Of a DNA stretch of 64,000 nucleotides, positions 44,962-56,458 are shown in pieces. The DNA comes from Cristatella mucedo (lineage: Eukaryota > Bryozoa > Phylactolaemata > Cristatellidae). The stretch is taken from the NCBI GenBank assembly GCA_009760855.2, contig WPIO01000011.1:1234001-1298000 (forward strand). Direction: 5' to 3'. Position numbers and translations under genes: made by a program. Position 1 is the first letter of the stretch; every line of letters starts with the position of its first letter. The notes beneath the pieces were generated by a model. The model did not search any database, was not told where the DNA came from, and saw only the letters and a list, made by a program, of their open reading frames with translations.

Positions 44962-45496
44962 ATGAGGTCGGCGCCGCAGCTGCTACTACTGGCCCTGAGC
45001 GCTCTGGCCGTGCGCGCCGGCCCCGAGGCGGCGGCGGCGGCGGCAGCGGCGGCAGCGGCGGCAGCGGCGGCAGCGGCGGCAGCGAATGGCGGACCGAACG
45101 GTCCGCTAGAGCGGCTCGGCGGCGGCGACGGTGACCTGCCGCAGCAGCTGCAACTGCTGCAGGCGCGTCCTCAGAGAGCGGTGCGCCGCGGCAGCAGCGA
45201 CAGGTGCCGCGAAGCGGTCCAGCGCGAGATGAGGAAGTACCAGGACACCGTCCGACGCCTGACCGACAAGATAGGCGCACTCGAGAGAGACCTGCGAGAC
45301 ATTTTCGAGGACAAGAGGCGTCAGGAGGTCGTCATTGGCGAGCTGCGCCACAACATCTCGTCGCACGCGCGACGCGTGAAGATCGTCATGGACGAACTGA
45401 ACGCCACGAGAGCTAGCGGCGGCAGCCGCCTCCGTCTCGTCGTGCCCCTCGCGACGACGGCGGCGGCGGCCGCGGCTTCGAGCGGCCACCCGAACG
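44962..45496 (+). other. exon 1 of the fibrinogen-related gene (signal peptide, poly-Ala, coiled coil)
   Basis: Starts at ATG 44962; an upstream in-frame ATG at 44752 would put a non-secretory stretch before the signal peptide. The donor is AACG followed by GTAGGC at 45497. Read-through would give a basic low-complexity tail ending at 45738, with no fibrinogen likeness. Confidence 0.75.
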
Positions 45497-47854
45497 GTAG
45501 GCTGCGGCGGCGCTCTCGTCGGAACGCTCGCTCCTTCATTCCTGTAGCCCCTCGAACCCTTGAGCCCCGTACTGCGTCTACTCCGGAAGCGCGTGCGCGG
45601 CGGCGAAACGCTCCCGAGCGGCCGCTCGGCGGAGCCGCGCGTCGTCCACGGCAGCAGCTGCCGGCCCACTGGCCTCCGCCGCACGGATTGCGCGGTGACG
45701 TCCACACCCGCCACGTTGCCTCTACGGCGGCAGCTTAGCGACTTGAAAGACATCTTAAATTAGCGGCCCGCCGCTATTTTAGGCGCTCCTCAGCTGCGGC
45801 GACGGTGCGCCTGCCCGACTCGCGTTCGCTTCCACCTCGGCGGCGGATGCGCTCCGATAGCGCGCCGCCGCACGCGCGCCCTCGCAGGCGATAATTAGCG
45901 CTTCGCGCGCCGTCGCCGGCGTCGATCGGCGGCGCGCGAGGCGGCGAATGGCCGCGGCCTCCAAAAAAGGCCGCCGTCAATCGGTCGACCGTTAGCCCAA
46001 CGAGCGAGCGAGCGGCAGCGACGGCGCATAGACAGACCTTCGCGTCGCGTCGCGCGCTGCACGCCGCCGGGCGGACGCTCGGCCGCGCTCGGCGAATTCC
46101 CCGTCCGACCGACCGAGCGAGCGCGTCGGAATGGACGCCGAGTGAGCCTCGGGCAGAGGCGGCGCAGAGGCGTCCGCCCGAGGATCGTGCGTCGCTTAGC
46201 GGGTGCGCGCGCCGCTGCGCAGCGCCGCAACCCGAGAGCGGCCGTCCGCGCGCGGCCGCCCGGTCGTCTGCGCGGCGCGAACCGCACGTCTGCTCGCAGC
46301 GGCGGTGCTCGGCGCCGCACCCGCAGGGCGCGGGCGCGCCTCCGTCATTTTTCCGCTCGCCTCTCGCGTTTTCGCGCGCGTCGATCGAGAGAGAGAGAGA
46401 GAGAGAGTACTCGAATGCTCTTTGTAATGCAGCCCCGCTCTCCGGCGCTGGAGGCTCCAGCTCGCCACTCGGGTGCCCGCCCTTCTGTTGACGCTCGAGC
46501 CGGCTCGAGCGCGACGGCTTTGCCAACAGGGAGATATGTTTTCGTGGCTTTGTCCGCGGCGGCCCGCTACACGAGTCGCGAGTAAACAAGCCGGCCTTTT
46601 CAAGTTGGCCAGCAGCTGTCGCCGCTGACCCCGAGCGTTCTGTGTTTGCTCGTCGCCTTCTCCCGGTGCTCGCGCGCGGTGTCGTCGCTCTGCCTGCCCC
46701 GCTTTTTTCATCGTGCCGCTCGGCGGCGGCGGCGGCCGCGAACGCCGGGTCCGCTGTCGCACTGTGGCCTTTTTAGCGGCTCGCGCGCGCGCGCGCACCT
46801 CTTTTTCCCGTCTGCTCGGCTCGCAGAGTCGCACTCGCCGCCCGCGTCTCTGTCTCGTCTCTCGCGCCGCGGGCTGCCAATCGCACAGCGGAGCCTCACA
46901 CCCCGACCTCGCGGAAGCAGCGAAAGCCCGAGTGGGCGTGGCCGCTGGGCGGCACTCGGGCTTCCGCTTCCGCTTCTTTCGGGCTTCCGTAGGCAGCCGC
47001 GTAGACGTCGCGCCGCTCGGGCGCTCGCGCGCCGCCGGTTCGCGGCTGCGGCCCGCGAGCCAGCGGCGGACGAACTCGCTCTTCTTGGGCGGCCTTGACA
47101 TTCAAGAGAGGCCTAGACGTCCGCTATTTCCGACCTTCGAAGCTCGGATGCCGAATCGTCCACGTTCTCTGAGGGAGGAGCGAACGCGGCTGGCGCGCGG
47201 GTCTGAGCGAGGCGACTGGCCTCTTGACTAAAGCCCGTATCGAAGCGGGGGGGGGGGCGCGGGAAGGGAGGATGCCTCCACCCCGGCTGCTGCGGCCGCG
47301 GGCCCACCGTAGGGGCGGGGGCGGCGCCGCCTGACGCCAACCGCACGAGGTCGTGAAGCGGCTGCAGCAGTGACTCAATGTGGCTCCTGTCCCCCCCCCC
47401 GGCCGTCGCTTCGCCTCGATGTCGCTCTCTCTCTCGCGAGCACTCGCGCTGAATTAGTCTGGCGAAGGGTCAAACTGGAAACTGCGACGACGCGTTCCAG
47501 ACTGCAGCCGAATGTGCTGCGAAGGTTCCGCGAAGTACCGAGGTGACTACACGATAACGATACAGCCAGACCGCTCGACGCCGGCTTTCAAGGTCCTCTG
47601 CCACGCCGCTCACGATCACGGTGAGTTTCGCCAGGACGCGGTACTCTCCTTCGGGGGGGGGGACGCTGGGCACGCGGCTCACCTCTGCAGCAAGGGCGTG
47701 GGCGGCCGCTTGTTCGCGGCGAGCATCGCACGGCGGCGTCACCGTGCGCGCCGCGTCGCCGTGCGATGCTCGCCGTGAGCTGCGAGAACATGCGAAGAGC
47801 ATTCGCAGCTGCCACGGGCATTTCGCTCACTGTGGGTTAAAACTAGAGCGAGCG

Positions 47855-47936
<82 letters not shown>

Positions 47937-50448
47937 TTGCCTGTTGTCGCGTCCACGAGAAGAACTATGCGATGCGAGAACTATGCAAGAAATAGCGAGA
48001 AGTTGCCACGGCGTCGAGACCGCTTCCGGCAGTAGCGGTCTGCGTCGTCGCAGCGAACAGACATTGGAATGTAGAGTTTCGGTGCGTAACGGACGCGAGA
48101 CTTGCCAAGGGCAAAAGTAAATTTCGGCTAAAATTCAGCCTCGGCCTCGTTTCTATAGCGGCAGCCAAACCCTGGCGGCAGCTTGCTAAGGGATCGCCCG
48201 CGTCAGGACTTGAACCTACGACCGCGAGTCGAGTTCTCGAGTACCTTGACCCCTGGCTTTGACCCGAGTGTCGTCCGAGCGCAGATCCGTTGCTAAGTCG
48301 ACGCGCGACCGCCCGACACTCATTTCCTGCCCGGCTAGCTTCGCTCCGCGTAAAAATGCGTCAACACAATACAAAAATAGCTGATTTAGCAGCCTCATTT
48401 GTATGGCGGCAGAAGGGCCATGGCGGCTATCACCACCGCACGAGTGGGCAATAAAGGATCGCCAACAGCAGGATTCGAATCCACGACCTTGGTCTTGAAG
48501 AGCGAGCATCTTGCCTGCTGGGCTATCACGGCCCTGTGTTGAGTCGTTCATTTGACCTTCACCCAGCCAGCTCGAACTCGCGAGAAGCGTTCTCTAAGCT
48601 GCCGCAGCCTGTAGGCAAGCGATCGCAGCACGCTGCCTCAGCTGCGGGCGAGAGACAGCGCTGGCAGCAGAGCAGCTCCGTCGGCGAGGCAGAAGCAGGG
48701 GGGGGGGGCAGCGAGGCACCGGCTGCATCGGCGCGATTCGGACGCGGACGCTTCGCAGCCGCGTCCGGCGCTGAGTGGGTGGCGGTGGCAGCTCGAGGCC
48801 GCCGCTCACCGGCGGCGCTTCCTGTGCGCTCGCTCGCGGCAGGTTGGATCGTGATCCAGAGAAGGAGCCGCGGGCTGGTCAACTTCAACCGCGGCTGGGA
48901 GGAGTACAAGGCAGGCTTCGGTGAGCTCGACGATGAGTTCTGGCTGGGCAACGAGAAAATCCACCAGATTACCTCTCAAGGTGAGCCGCCGCCGGCGGCT
49001 CTCTCGCGCTCGCGATCGTGCTAGGCAGCATCCGGCGGGCCGCCCCGCCATCTTGCAGGCCTCGGCCTCCTCGCGACCGTCGCTCGATGGCGGCCGCGGC
49101 GGATTCGGCTGCGTCGGCGTCGGCCAAAGACTAAGAAAGCGCTAGTCGAACCGCGCTAGCTAGCGGCTCGCCTCGCCTCGCCTCGCAGCCGCCCCATCGC
49201 CGCGACAGCAACGGCCCGACGCTCTCCGCCGCCGCACGCTGAGCGCCGCCGCTGCAAGGGACGCGTGGCCGCTAGCGGTGCAGACGAGGCGAAGTTCGCG
49301 AGCGAAACGCGAGGCGCCGCCGACGACGAGTAGTCGCCTCGCGCGGCGACTATCCGAAGCAGCCAGCTGCTAATCGCTCCGGCCGCCGCTGGAGGGGATC
49401 GATGGACGGACGGTTCATTAGGCGGCTGCTCGGCGCGGCTGCGGGAGTGCAATAAACCGGCGGGCTTCGGACGCGCGGCTACCGCTTTCGCGGCTACTTC
49501 CCCACCGCAGCGCTCGTCCAGAGCAGCAGGAGCACGGCGGCGGCGCCGTCGGCATCGGCGTCGGTCGGTTTAGGGGCGAGCGTCAGCCGTGCGAGACGCG
49601 CCCTCGTAGGCCAGCTCCGCTGCGCCTTCGAAAAGAGAAGGGTTGGGCGGCGGCGGCAGTTTTTAGCGGCAGCGCGTTCGGCCCGCAGCTCAGACCGTCG
49701 CCTTCGGCAGCAGAAGAGAACTGACCGACCGACCGACCTTTTGGAGCGGCCTCGCGAGCCCGCGCGCGCTGGCTCGCAGCTGCTGCGCGTGCTCGCAGCC
49801 GCCGCAGCCGCCGCCGCCGCTGCAAAAGCTGCAGATCACGTGCCAGACGGCCGCGAGCGAGCGACTCGGCGGCGCGCGGCCTTGAGCAGCGCGGCCTTGA
49901 GCCAGCGATCGTCGATCGTCGGCCGCGAAACGCCGCCGCCTTCCGACTGTGCGCGCCCCCTAGGCAACTACATGGTGCGCTTCGACATGGAAGACCTCGC
50001 CGGCAGCGCGTTCTGGGCCGAGTACGGCAGCTTCCGGGTCGACGGCGAGGCGCAGCAGTACCGCGCGCACGTCGGCGGCGGCTACCGCGGTGACGCCGGC
50101 GACTCGCTGCTGGCTCACCCGTCGAGCGTCGACGGCGCGCGCTTCTCGACCTTCGACCGCGACAACGACGCCACGTTCTTCCAGAACTGCGCCGACGTCT
50201 TCATGGGCGGCTGGTGGTACAACGAGTGCCGCTCGCACATCAACGGCGAGTACGCGCCCAAGGAGCTGCAGAACAGCGTCTTCATGACGCACGGCGTCGT
50301 GTGGAGCGCGCCGCAGCAGCGCCGCCCGCTCCAGTCCGTCGTCGTCATGGTCCGACGACGTGCGGTGGACGAGCCGTCCGCCGAGCGCACCGCGACGGCG
50401 ACGCTCAGAAAGGCGGCGGCGGCGCGTGCGCCAGGCGGCCGCCGCTGA
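44962..50448 (+). CDS. secreted fibrinogen-related (angiopoietin-like) protein, four coding exons
   Basis: Join 44962-45496, 47501-47620, 48843-48980 and 49964-50448 (1278 nt, 425 residues). All three introns are GT-AG and interrupt the codon after its first base, so the phases match. The protein has a signal peptide (MRSAPQLLLLALSALAVRA, 1-19), 19 alanines (23-41) and a coiled coil with charged heptads (~83-148). Possible N-glycosylation sites are Asn131 and Asn147, and Cys82 could link subunits. The fibrinogen C-terminal domain starts at Asp179-Cys180: YTITIQP, Cys212, GWIVIQRRSRG (219-229), WEEYKAGFG, EFWLG, DMEDL, the calcium-site motif DRDND (329-333), Cys340-Cys353 and GGWWYNEC. By family, such proteins are secreted, oligomeric ligands or lectins. 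Oddities: the alanine run, and about 30 residues beyond the domain's usual end at VVMVRRR. It resembles ANGPTL/angiopoietin-type proteins; orthology is not established. Confidence 0.88.
47501..47620 (+). other. exon 2 of the fibrinogen-related gene (start of FReD)
   Basis: Acceptor GCGTTCCAG ends at 47500; donor CACG followed by GTGAGT at 47621. The split codon G|AC makes the Asp of the conserved D-C that opens fibrinogen domains. Confidence 0.85.
47717..47775. repeat. perfect 19-bp hairpin in intron 2 of the fibrinogen-related gene
   Basis: CGGCGAGCATCGCACGGCG (47717-47735) is exactly complementary to 47757-47775, with a 21-nt loop. Pairing may extend outwards imperfectly (GTTC against GAAC). 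Confidence 0.85.
47860..47935. repeat. (GA)n microsatellite in intron 2
   Basis: An AG/CT tract of about 75 bp with single-base interruptions. Confidence 0.95.
48150..48540 (-). mobile_element. two antisense tRNA-derived SINE pieces in intron 2
   Basis: The piece at 48150-48240 has (minus strand) GTAGGTTCAAGTCCTGACG, GGGCGATCCCTTAGC and GCCGCTATAG. The piece at 48378-48540 has GAAGACCAAGGTCGTGGATTCG, AATCCTGCTGTTGGCGATCC, TTTATTGCCC and GGCCCTTCTGCCGCCATAC, then AATGAGGCTGCTAAATCAGCT. Both belong to a variant of type A with the AAATGAGGCTG 3' end. Confidence 0.75.
48843..48980 (+). other. exon 3 of the fibrinogen-related gene (middle of FReD)
   Basis: Acceptor CGCGGCAG ends at 48842; donor TCAAG followed by GTGAG at 48981. 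It encodes GWIVIQRRSRG and the W-x-x-Y-K-x-G-F-G and FWLGNEKIHQ blocks. G|GT and G|GC are split glycine codons. Confidence 0.9.
49964..50448 (+). other. exon 4 of the fibrinogen-related gene (C-terminal FReD and stop)
   Basis: The acceptor CGCCCCCTAG ends at 49963. It encodes NYMVRFDMEDL to the DRDND calcium motif, GGWWYNEC and the C-terminus. The stop is TGA at 50446. Confidence 0.9.
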
Positions 50449-51212
50449 GAGGGCGGCCGACGGTAATGCTCTGACCCGGAAGCCGGAAGTCGTCTCGGAG
50501 AGGACGATCTCTCACTCTCTCTCCCCGCCTCTCTGTCTGGCGGCGCCGGCGATGCGCGAGAGCGCCGGCGATGCCCGGTCAGCACGCGCGGGCGGGCGCG
50601 CAGCGATTCGCGCGAAAACAACGGCGCGGTGCGAAGGCGGACGCCGCCGACTAGACACCGGTCGCCTTGCCGCCGAGCAGCGCGCGTCGCTCGAGCGAAT
50701 CCATCGGGCTCGCAGACGGCTGCAAACGGCTCTCGAAAGCGGCAAAGGCCGCCCGCCGCGAGGCAATCCCGCAGCAGCCGCCAGCGTCACTTCGCTCATG
50801 TCGATGGGCTGCCAGCGGCGAGCCTCGAAAAAGTCGTCCTGCCCTCCCGGCGGCGTAGTGCGTCTGTCTGCCCGCCGCCCGTTGAATATGCCGGTAGCGA
50901 GCGGCCGTCGAAGGTTAATTGCCGACGCCGTGCAGCGGCTAGCTGTCCGAGGCCGCCGACGGGCGGAGTGCTGGAGGCGATGCGGGCGCGGGCGTCTGCA
51001 CGGCGCCGCCGCCGCCCCAGGTCTTCCCTACGCCGCTGCCGCTTGGTACGCTCGCGCGAGCTCCCCCTGCTTTCCACCGAGAGAGGGCGCTGGGTACGCA
51101 GCCGCAGCCGCCGCCTCCTCTCGCGCTCGGCCACGAACGGCTGGCGCTCCTCAGATGGATGCTGCAGCGAAGTCGTCAGCGAGCACGACGTGCAGAAATT
51201 ATTTATTTGTAA

Positions 51213-51218
51213 AATAAA
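51213..51218 (+). promoter_or_regulatory. candidate polyadenylation signal of the fibrinogen-related gene
   Basis: AATAAA in an AT-rich patch, 765 bp after the stop at 50448. It is the first such signal downstream in this GC-rich DNA. Confidence 0.45.
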
Positions 51219-51984
51219 TGCAAACAATCGACGTCAACCTTATCGTTTTGTCAGCGCTTACGGTTGCGACGAGCGCGACCTCGTCGCTGCCGGCCTGCTG
51301 TGCGGAGACGGTTGGCCGAGCCCGCCGCCATTGCAGCAATTCCGCGGCCAGGTACAAGATCAAGGCGGTCAGCGGGGTGGCTTTTCCTGCGAGGCGCTCG
51401 GGCTAGAAGGGCAGCAAAGACGCTTCCGGCTTTCGCGCCGCCAGAGTCTCGGCCTCCAGACGACTGCGTGCACTGAAACGGCGGCGGAGTGCTAAATTAG
51501 CCCATTGCGACTGGGGAGACAATTATTATCTGCAGCTCCCGAATTGTAAATGGCTAGCAACTGGATATGTGGTGGCCCATCGCTAGGCAGCATAACAGTC
51601 GGAGCCGTATAGTAGTCAAGTCAGTCAGTCAGCAGCTCCGTAGAAATTGAGCTGAGCTGTACTCTTCGGCTTCGGGCCGCACGATAGCTGCTGTACCGTG
51701 TGGCCGCTTCTGGACTCGTGTAGCGCCCTCCGTCGAATAGCCTCCTCTGCGCACTGTGTATGTTGACTCGTCATACCAAGATACGAGAGCTCGCTGTTGC
51801 TACCATGTTTCGCTGCTGTCGGCGAAACTTTGTGCATCGTCAGTGCTGCCCTACCGCTCGACGTGCATCGTCAGTGCAGCACCGCGCGACGTTCCAGTAG
51901 CGCGGTGCAAAGTTCTCGCAGCACAAGTGAAATTCGTCGCACGCACGTTGGTTGAGACAAGAGCCTGGCAATAATCTAGTCTGT
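51219..51984. other. intergenic, nothing recognised
   Basis: GC falls back to the genomic background. A 10-bp inverted repeat (CAATAATCTA ... TAGATTATTG, 51969-52000) lies at the end. Open frames are short and unrecognised. Confidence 0.4.
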
Positions 51985-52262
51985 CTAGGCTAGATTATTG
52001 CAATTCCATTTTGGATGGGCTCTCGAAAGAAGCCATTATGCCATTGCAGCTGGTAATAAATATGGCTGCAAGGTGAGTCAACCAATCCGAGAGGTTCTAC
52101 CATGCGTCTCCTTTGCGGAAGGAGCTCCGACGGCTTCCTGTTGATCAACGAAGCGAGTGATGATGTTCTTACGCTTACCTAGAAGGCTCGCTATGGCTCA
52201 GCTCCTTCATACCTAGCTGAACTACTGCACCAGTTTAAGCCTCCTCGTGCCCTCAGATCCTC
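51985..52262 (+). mobile_element. LINE family 2 fragment
   Basis: Decayed frames read LDGLSKKAIMPLQLVINMA, then the region matching APSYLAELLHQF-P-RALRS seen at 11590-11670 on the other strand. It is a 5'- and 3'-truncated copy. Confidence 0.72.
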
Positions 52263-52684
52263 TATGGGCAATAAATGAGAATGGCAGCGGGCGCGGCGGA
52301 GTGGGAGCGGCAGCGATGACTCTCCGTGACCCCGACGCTGCTCAGCACCGCTTCCGCTCCGCGCTCAGACTGCTCCACGCTCAGACTGCTCCGCTCCACT
52401 GAAAGCCCGCAGAGACGGCGGCGGCACCAGCCGATGGCAGCGCCACGCTCAGACAACGCCGCTCCCCTGCCGCTGCTGCAGCGAAGACTCCGTGAAAAAG
52501 TTAAGGCCATTCGCCTTCGGGGTCATTCATCTGGGCCAGCTGCAGGCTTTTCCGCGCACACCCAGAAAAGGCTAAAGGTTAGCGCTAGCGGCTTCCAGCG
52601 ATCGGGGCGACCCAAGTGCGGCTAGGAGAAATGGCGGACGACCGGCCGTGAGTCGAAATTACGACACTTTTGCCGAAAGAGATT
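52263..52684. other. intergenic, nothing recognised
   Basis: Moderately GC-rich. Open frames on both strands (52262-52510 minus, 52326-52625 plus) mirror each other through a CTCAGACTGCTCC short direct repeat (about 52361 and 52380) and do not look like a gene. Confidence 0.35.
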
Positions 52685-52755
52685 TTGGCCTAGAAAGAGA
52701 TTGAGTTCTCTGAGAGAGCTATATCGAGTGTATTATTATTTGTATTATTATTATT
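52685..52755 (+). mobile_element. LINE family 1 tail only
   Basis: GGCCTAGAAAGAGATTGAG, TTCTCTGAGAGAGCTATAT, then an ATTATTATT-type end. Confidence 0.75.
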
Positions 52756-52774
52756 GGTGCAAAGCGAAGCAAGG

Positions 52775-52935
52775 GTTAGCTAATCAAACAGCATCATTTA
52801 TATAGCGAGGCAGACGAGGTTTAGTGGCTATCGCCGCCGCTGCTTGCTGTGGGCAATTCAGGATCGCCCGCTGACGAACTCGAACCCACGAACCCACGTG
52901 ATCGTGAAGAGCGAGCACCCCATCTCCTGGGCCGA
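52775..52935 (-). mobile_element. tRNA-derived SINE (type A variant), antisense
   Basis: On the minus strand: GAGATGGGGTGCTCGCTCTTC, CACGTGGGTTCGTGGGTTCGA (B box partly duplicated), GCGGGCGATCC, GCCACTAAACCTCGTCTGCC and AATGATGCTGTTTGATTAGCT. Confidence 0.75.
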
Positions 52936-53034
52936 GACCCAGCGGCGGCGGCGGCCTTTAATCGGGGTAGCTCAGGAACCTCCAATCCCGGCATCCGAAA
53001 TCGAGGTCACATTAGCGCCAGGCTGCGGAGGCGT

Positions 53035-53480
53035 CCTCGGAATTGACCGGTTTTTATGTAACTGCCTCTATTATGCTCACAAAGCCTGGAAAGCACTACC
53101 GACGCACGTCACAACGTCCCCTGACATGACGAAATTTAAAAAGAAGCTTAAAAGCACCCGTTTACTACATCATCGTCGGTCTTTGTGATGTACTCTTCGG
53201 GTGCATGAACCTGCTTATACAATATGCCCAATATGCTTGCGGACGTTATAATAATAACAATAATAAACTTGCATAGCGCCTCTTGAGAAATGGATCTCCT
53301 TATAGACCCTTTGCAGATGCTGTACAGAGAGCATTACCAAATGATTGGTGGAAACGTCCTCAAGCAGCAGCCGCTACCACCAATCGTTTGGTAGTGCTTT
53401 CTTTCCAGCGTCTGTAAAGTGACTAGAAATATATTCAGTTCTCCTGCAGCGATATGCAAATTTATTATTGTTACTATTAT
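53035..53480 (+). mobile_element. LINE family 1 sub-family copy with nested antisense tail
   Basis: C-terminal block (HKAWKALPTHVTTSPDMT, KFKKKLKSTRLL) at 53070-53165, then a 3' UTR that differs from the main family and matches 62690-62895 (TTTGTGAT...GCGCATGAACCTGCTTA). An antisense tail (about 53250-53370) is inserted before the sense tail (53400-53480). The junction makes a hairpin: ACCAAATGATTGGTGG pairs with CCACCAATCGTTTGGT. Confidence 0.78.
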
Positions 53481-53830
53481 CATTATTATTACTTGTATGT
53501 AGACTCCTAAAGTGGAGGCTTCTCGCTGTGTAGCAGAACGGGCATCCTTCCGGGCGGGTACCTTTTCACCCGCCCGCACATCTTTGGGGTGGTATAGCGG
53601 TTCGCCGGCGCCGCTGCCGCAGGACTGGCTGGCGACGCACGAGCCAGCCGGCCCTGCAGCCGGACATGAAGCTCCGAGGAGGAGAAGGCCAACTTCGTCA
53701 CGTGGAAGATCCCGCGACCGACGGACACGAGGAGGTTCGAAAGTAGCTCGCCCTGCAGCCGCTCTAAGCGAGCGATGCTGGCTAACCGTGGCTCGTCCTC
53801 TCCCTCTCTCTCCCTCTCTCTCGCTCGCTC

Positions 53831-53898
53831 GACGGCTTCAGCTAAGTGCCTGCTGCTGCAGCGGCTGCTGCAGCAGCAGGCACTTAGCTGAAGCCGTC
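53831..53898. repeat. perfect 32-bp inverted repeat (68-bp hairpin)
   Basis: GACGGCTTCAGCTAAGTGCC and the next 12 bases (53831-53862) are exactly complementary to 53867-53898, leaving a four-base GGCT loop. No mismatch or bulge. Confidence 0.95.
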
Positions 53899-54270
53899 GG
53901 CTCGCTCGAGCGCCACTGCTCCGGGCGCAACGGCCCGCCGTAATGAGCCGTAGCGTGGCAGCGCCCGCCCACGGGGCAGCAGACGGCGCTCCTCACGCGT
54001 ACGCCAGCCAGTACGCGTCCGACAACGTGTGACCATTCAGAGAGGAGACAATGCACGCTTTGACCGGTCGCAGCGGTCATGCTGGGCCCGCTCTGTCTTC
54101 GCTGCCAGCGGTTTGACCAAGAAACTGCAGCCGACCGTGCTGCCCAGGCGACTGCGCCTTCTGTAAACAAAGCCATCTCGTTGACACTTGCCGCCTGGCC
54201 AATTACGAAGAGCAGGCAGCCGCGAACAGAGGGGGCGGTGTGCCTGCGGGTGGGATAAGAGCCGACCGCC

Positions 54271-54271
<1 letters not shown>

Positions 54272-54318
<47 letters not shown>

Positions 54319-54405
54319 AAGAGAGCGAGGTAGAGCGACAGCGAGGGCGAGCGGGAGAGCGAGGAAAGGAGAGAGAGAAGAAAGGGGGAGAGAGAGAGGA
54401 GAGAG

Positions 54406-54470
<65 letters not shown>

Positions 54471-54713
54471 GAGAGGAGAGAGAGAGATAAAGAGAGCGAG
54501 GTAGAGCGACAGCAAGGGCGAGCGGGAGAGCGAGGAAAGGAAAGAGAGGAGAAAGGGGGAGAGAGAGAGGAGAGAGGATAGAGAGAGAGAGAGAGAGATG
54601 AGAGAGAGAGGGGAGAGAGAGAGAGAAAGAGAGCGAGGTAGAGCGACAGCGAGGGCGAGCGGGAGAGCAAGGAAAGGAGAGAGAGGAGAAAGGGGGAGAG
54701 AGAGAGGAGAGAG

Positions 54714-54744
<31 letters not shown>

Positions 54745-54811
54745 AAGAGAGCGAGGTAGAGCGACAGCGAGGGCGAGCGGGAGAGCGAGGAAAGGAGAGA
54801 GAGGAGAAAGG

Positions 54812-54875
<64 letters not shown>
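54272..54875. repeat. (GA)n-rich minisatellite with higher-order unit
   Basis: About 600 bp of AG-rich DNA. A non-GA block, GCGAGGTAGAGCGACAGC then GAGGGCGAGCGGGAGAGCGA, recurs near 54324, 54495, 54632 and 54750, separated by variable (GA)n. The Ser-Leu frames on the minus strand are artefacts. Confidence 0.95.
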
Positions 54876-54924
54876 AAGAATGAGGAGAGAGCATCACCTC
54901 AGCTTAGCTGGCGGCTTGCCACCA

Positions 54925-55085
54925 CGGTATACGATCCCGGATCTTAGCCCAGGCGTTCGATCTTCACAAACCAGGTCGTGAGGTCGAGTCCTGCTGTAGG
55001 TGATATTTTATTGCCCACTGCAGCTGTTAGGGCTCTTCAGCCGCTATGTAAATGAGGCGGTTGAACTAGCTAAACTTTATCTTTA
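54925..55085 (+). mobile_element. tRNA-derived SINE (type A variant)
   Basis: GAGGTCGAGTCCTGCTGTAGG (B box), TTTATTGCCCACTGCAGC, GTTAGGGCTCTTCAGCCGC, AATGAGGCGGTTGAACTAGCT. The head is decayed. Confidence 0.72.
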
Positions 55086-55274
55086 ACTGCATGCAATGCT
55101 GAGCATCGTGGTGATGGGTCGTTCATTCGTACGGTCGTTAACTTTGAGTTTCTGTACTCGATAGGGTGCTCTTTTGAAGGCATAACTTGGAAGTGTCGAC
55201 TAGATCCGTGTCGACATATAATGATTGGTGTTCACATCTTGCGCATTCACATCTACATCTTTTACATCTTCCTC

Positions 55275-55740
<466 letters not shown>

Positions 55741-55859
55741 TGGCCCTTTACAAGCTAAAATTGAGAAGGGTCTCGGCTGTTTTTTCACAATGAGTGTTCT
55801 TCACTATTCTTGCAGCTACGAGGGCCCTACCCGAACCGGGCACTGAGTAGGGGCTTACA

Positions 55860-56431
55860 TTCAGCATAGCCCTGCTCAGCTAACCCAAAAGCAGCTGCGA
55901 CTGCCCGAAGTGATTAGTAGGCTGCAGTGATGGCTGGGTGCGCGCCGATTAGCACCAGCGCCTGCGAAAGAGCACCACGAGCACTCCGGAAAGCCCTGCT
56001 CCTGCTCTATTGCGATATGCTCCGGGCGATCGGGGGAAATTCTCGCGCCAGCGCGTGGCGATGAGAGCGCCCTCCAGGCTCGGCTGCAGCCTCATTCGCC
56101 GACGACGATCGCCGTAAAGGCTGCTCGGAGGAAGGGAGATGAGGGTCCTGCTAAATGCGGTGGGTGCGCGTGGACTCGATTGCCCAGTCGATCTCCTGCA
56201 CTGGAGAAGTTGGTGCCTGGAGCAGGAGTGTGTGCGGCCGGCATGGCGATCCGGTGGCTTATTTATTAGGCTCGGCAAAGCCAGTGAATTGGGCTCGGCC
56301 CCAGCACTCGGTAGGAGCTGGCGGCGGCTATTGCGGCGGCGGCTGCTGCTGCTGCGGCTTCGGCGGCGGCTCACCTAGCTGCCCTTTAGGGGGGGGGGGC
56401 GTCCGACGCCAAAGTAAAGCAGCACTTGAAC
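55860..56431. other. intergenic, nothing recognised
   Basis: Moderately GC-rich. Open frames on both strands (55949-56374 minus, 56139-56466 plus) are unrecognised. A G10-11 run lies at 56389. Confidence 0.35.
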
Positions 56432-56458
56432 GGTGCAGGCACAGCGAGTGCCTGCACC
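56432..56458. repeat. perfect 11-bp hairpin
   Basis: GGTGCAGGCAC, loop AGCGA, GTGCCTGCACC. Confidence 0.85.

Noticed and set aside
54037-54897. Several 200-290-residue Ser/Leu-rich minus-strand frames
   Set aside because: They exist only because (GA)n has no stops in these frames; three overlapping frames are open at once.
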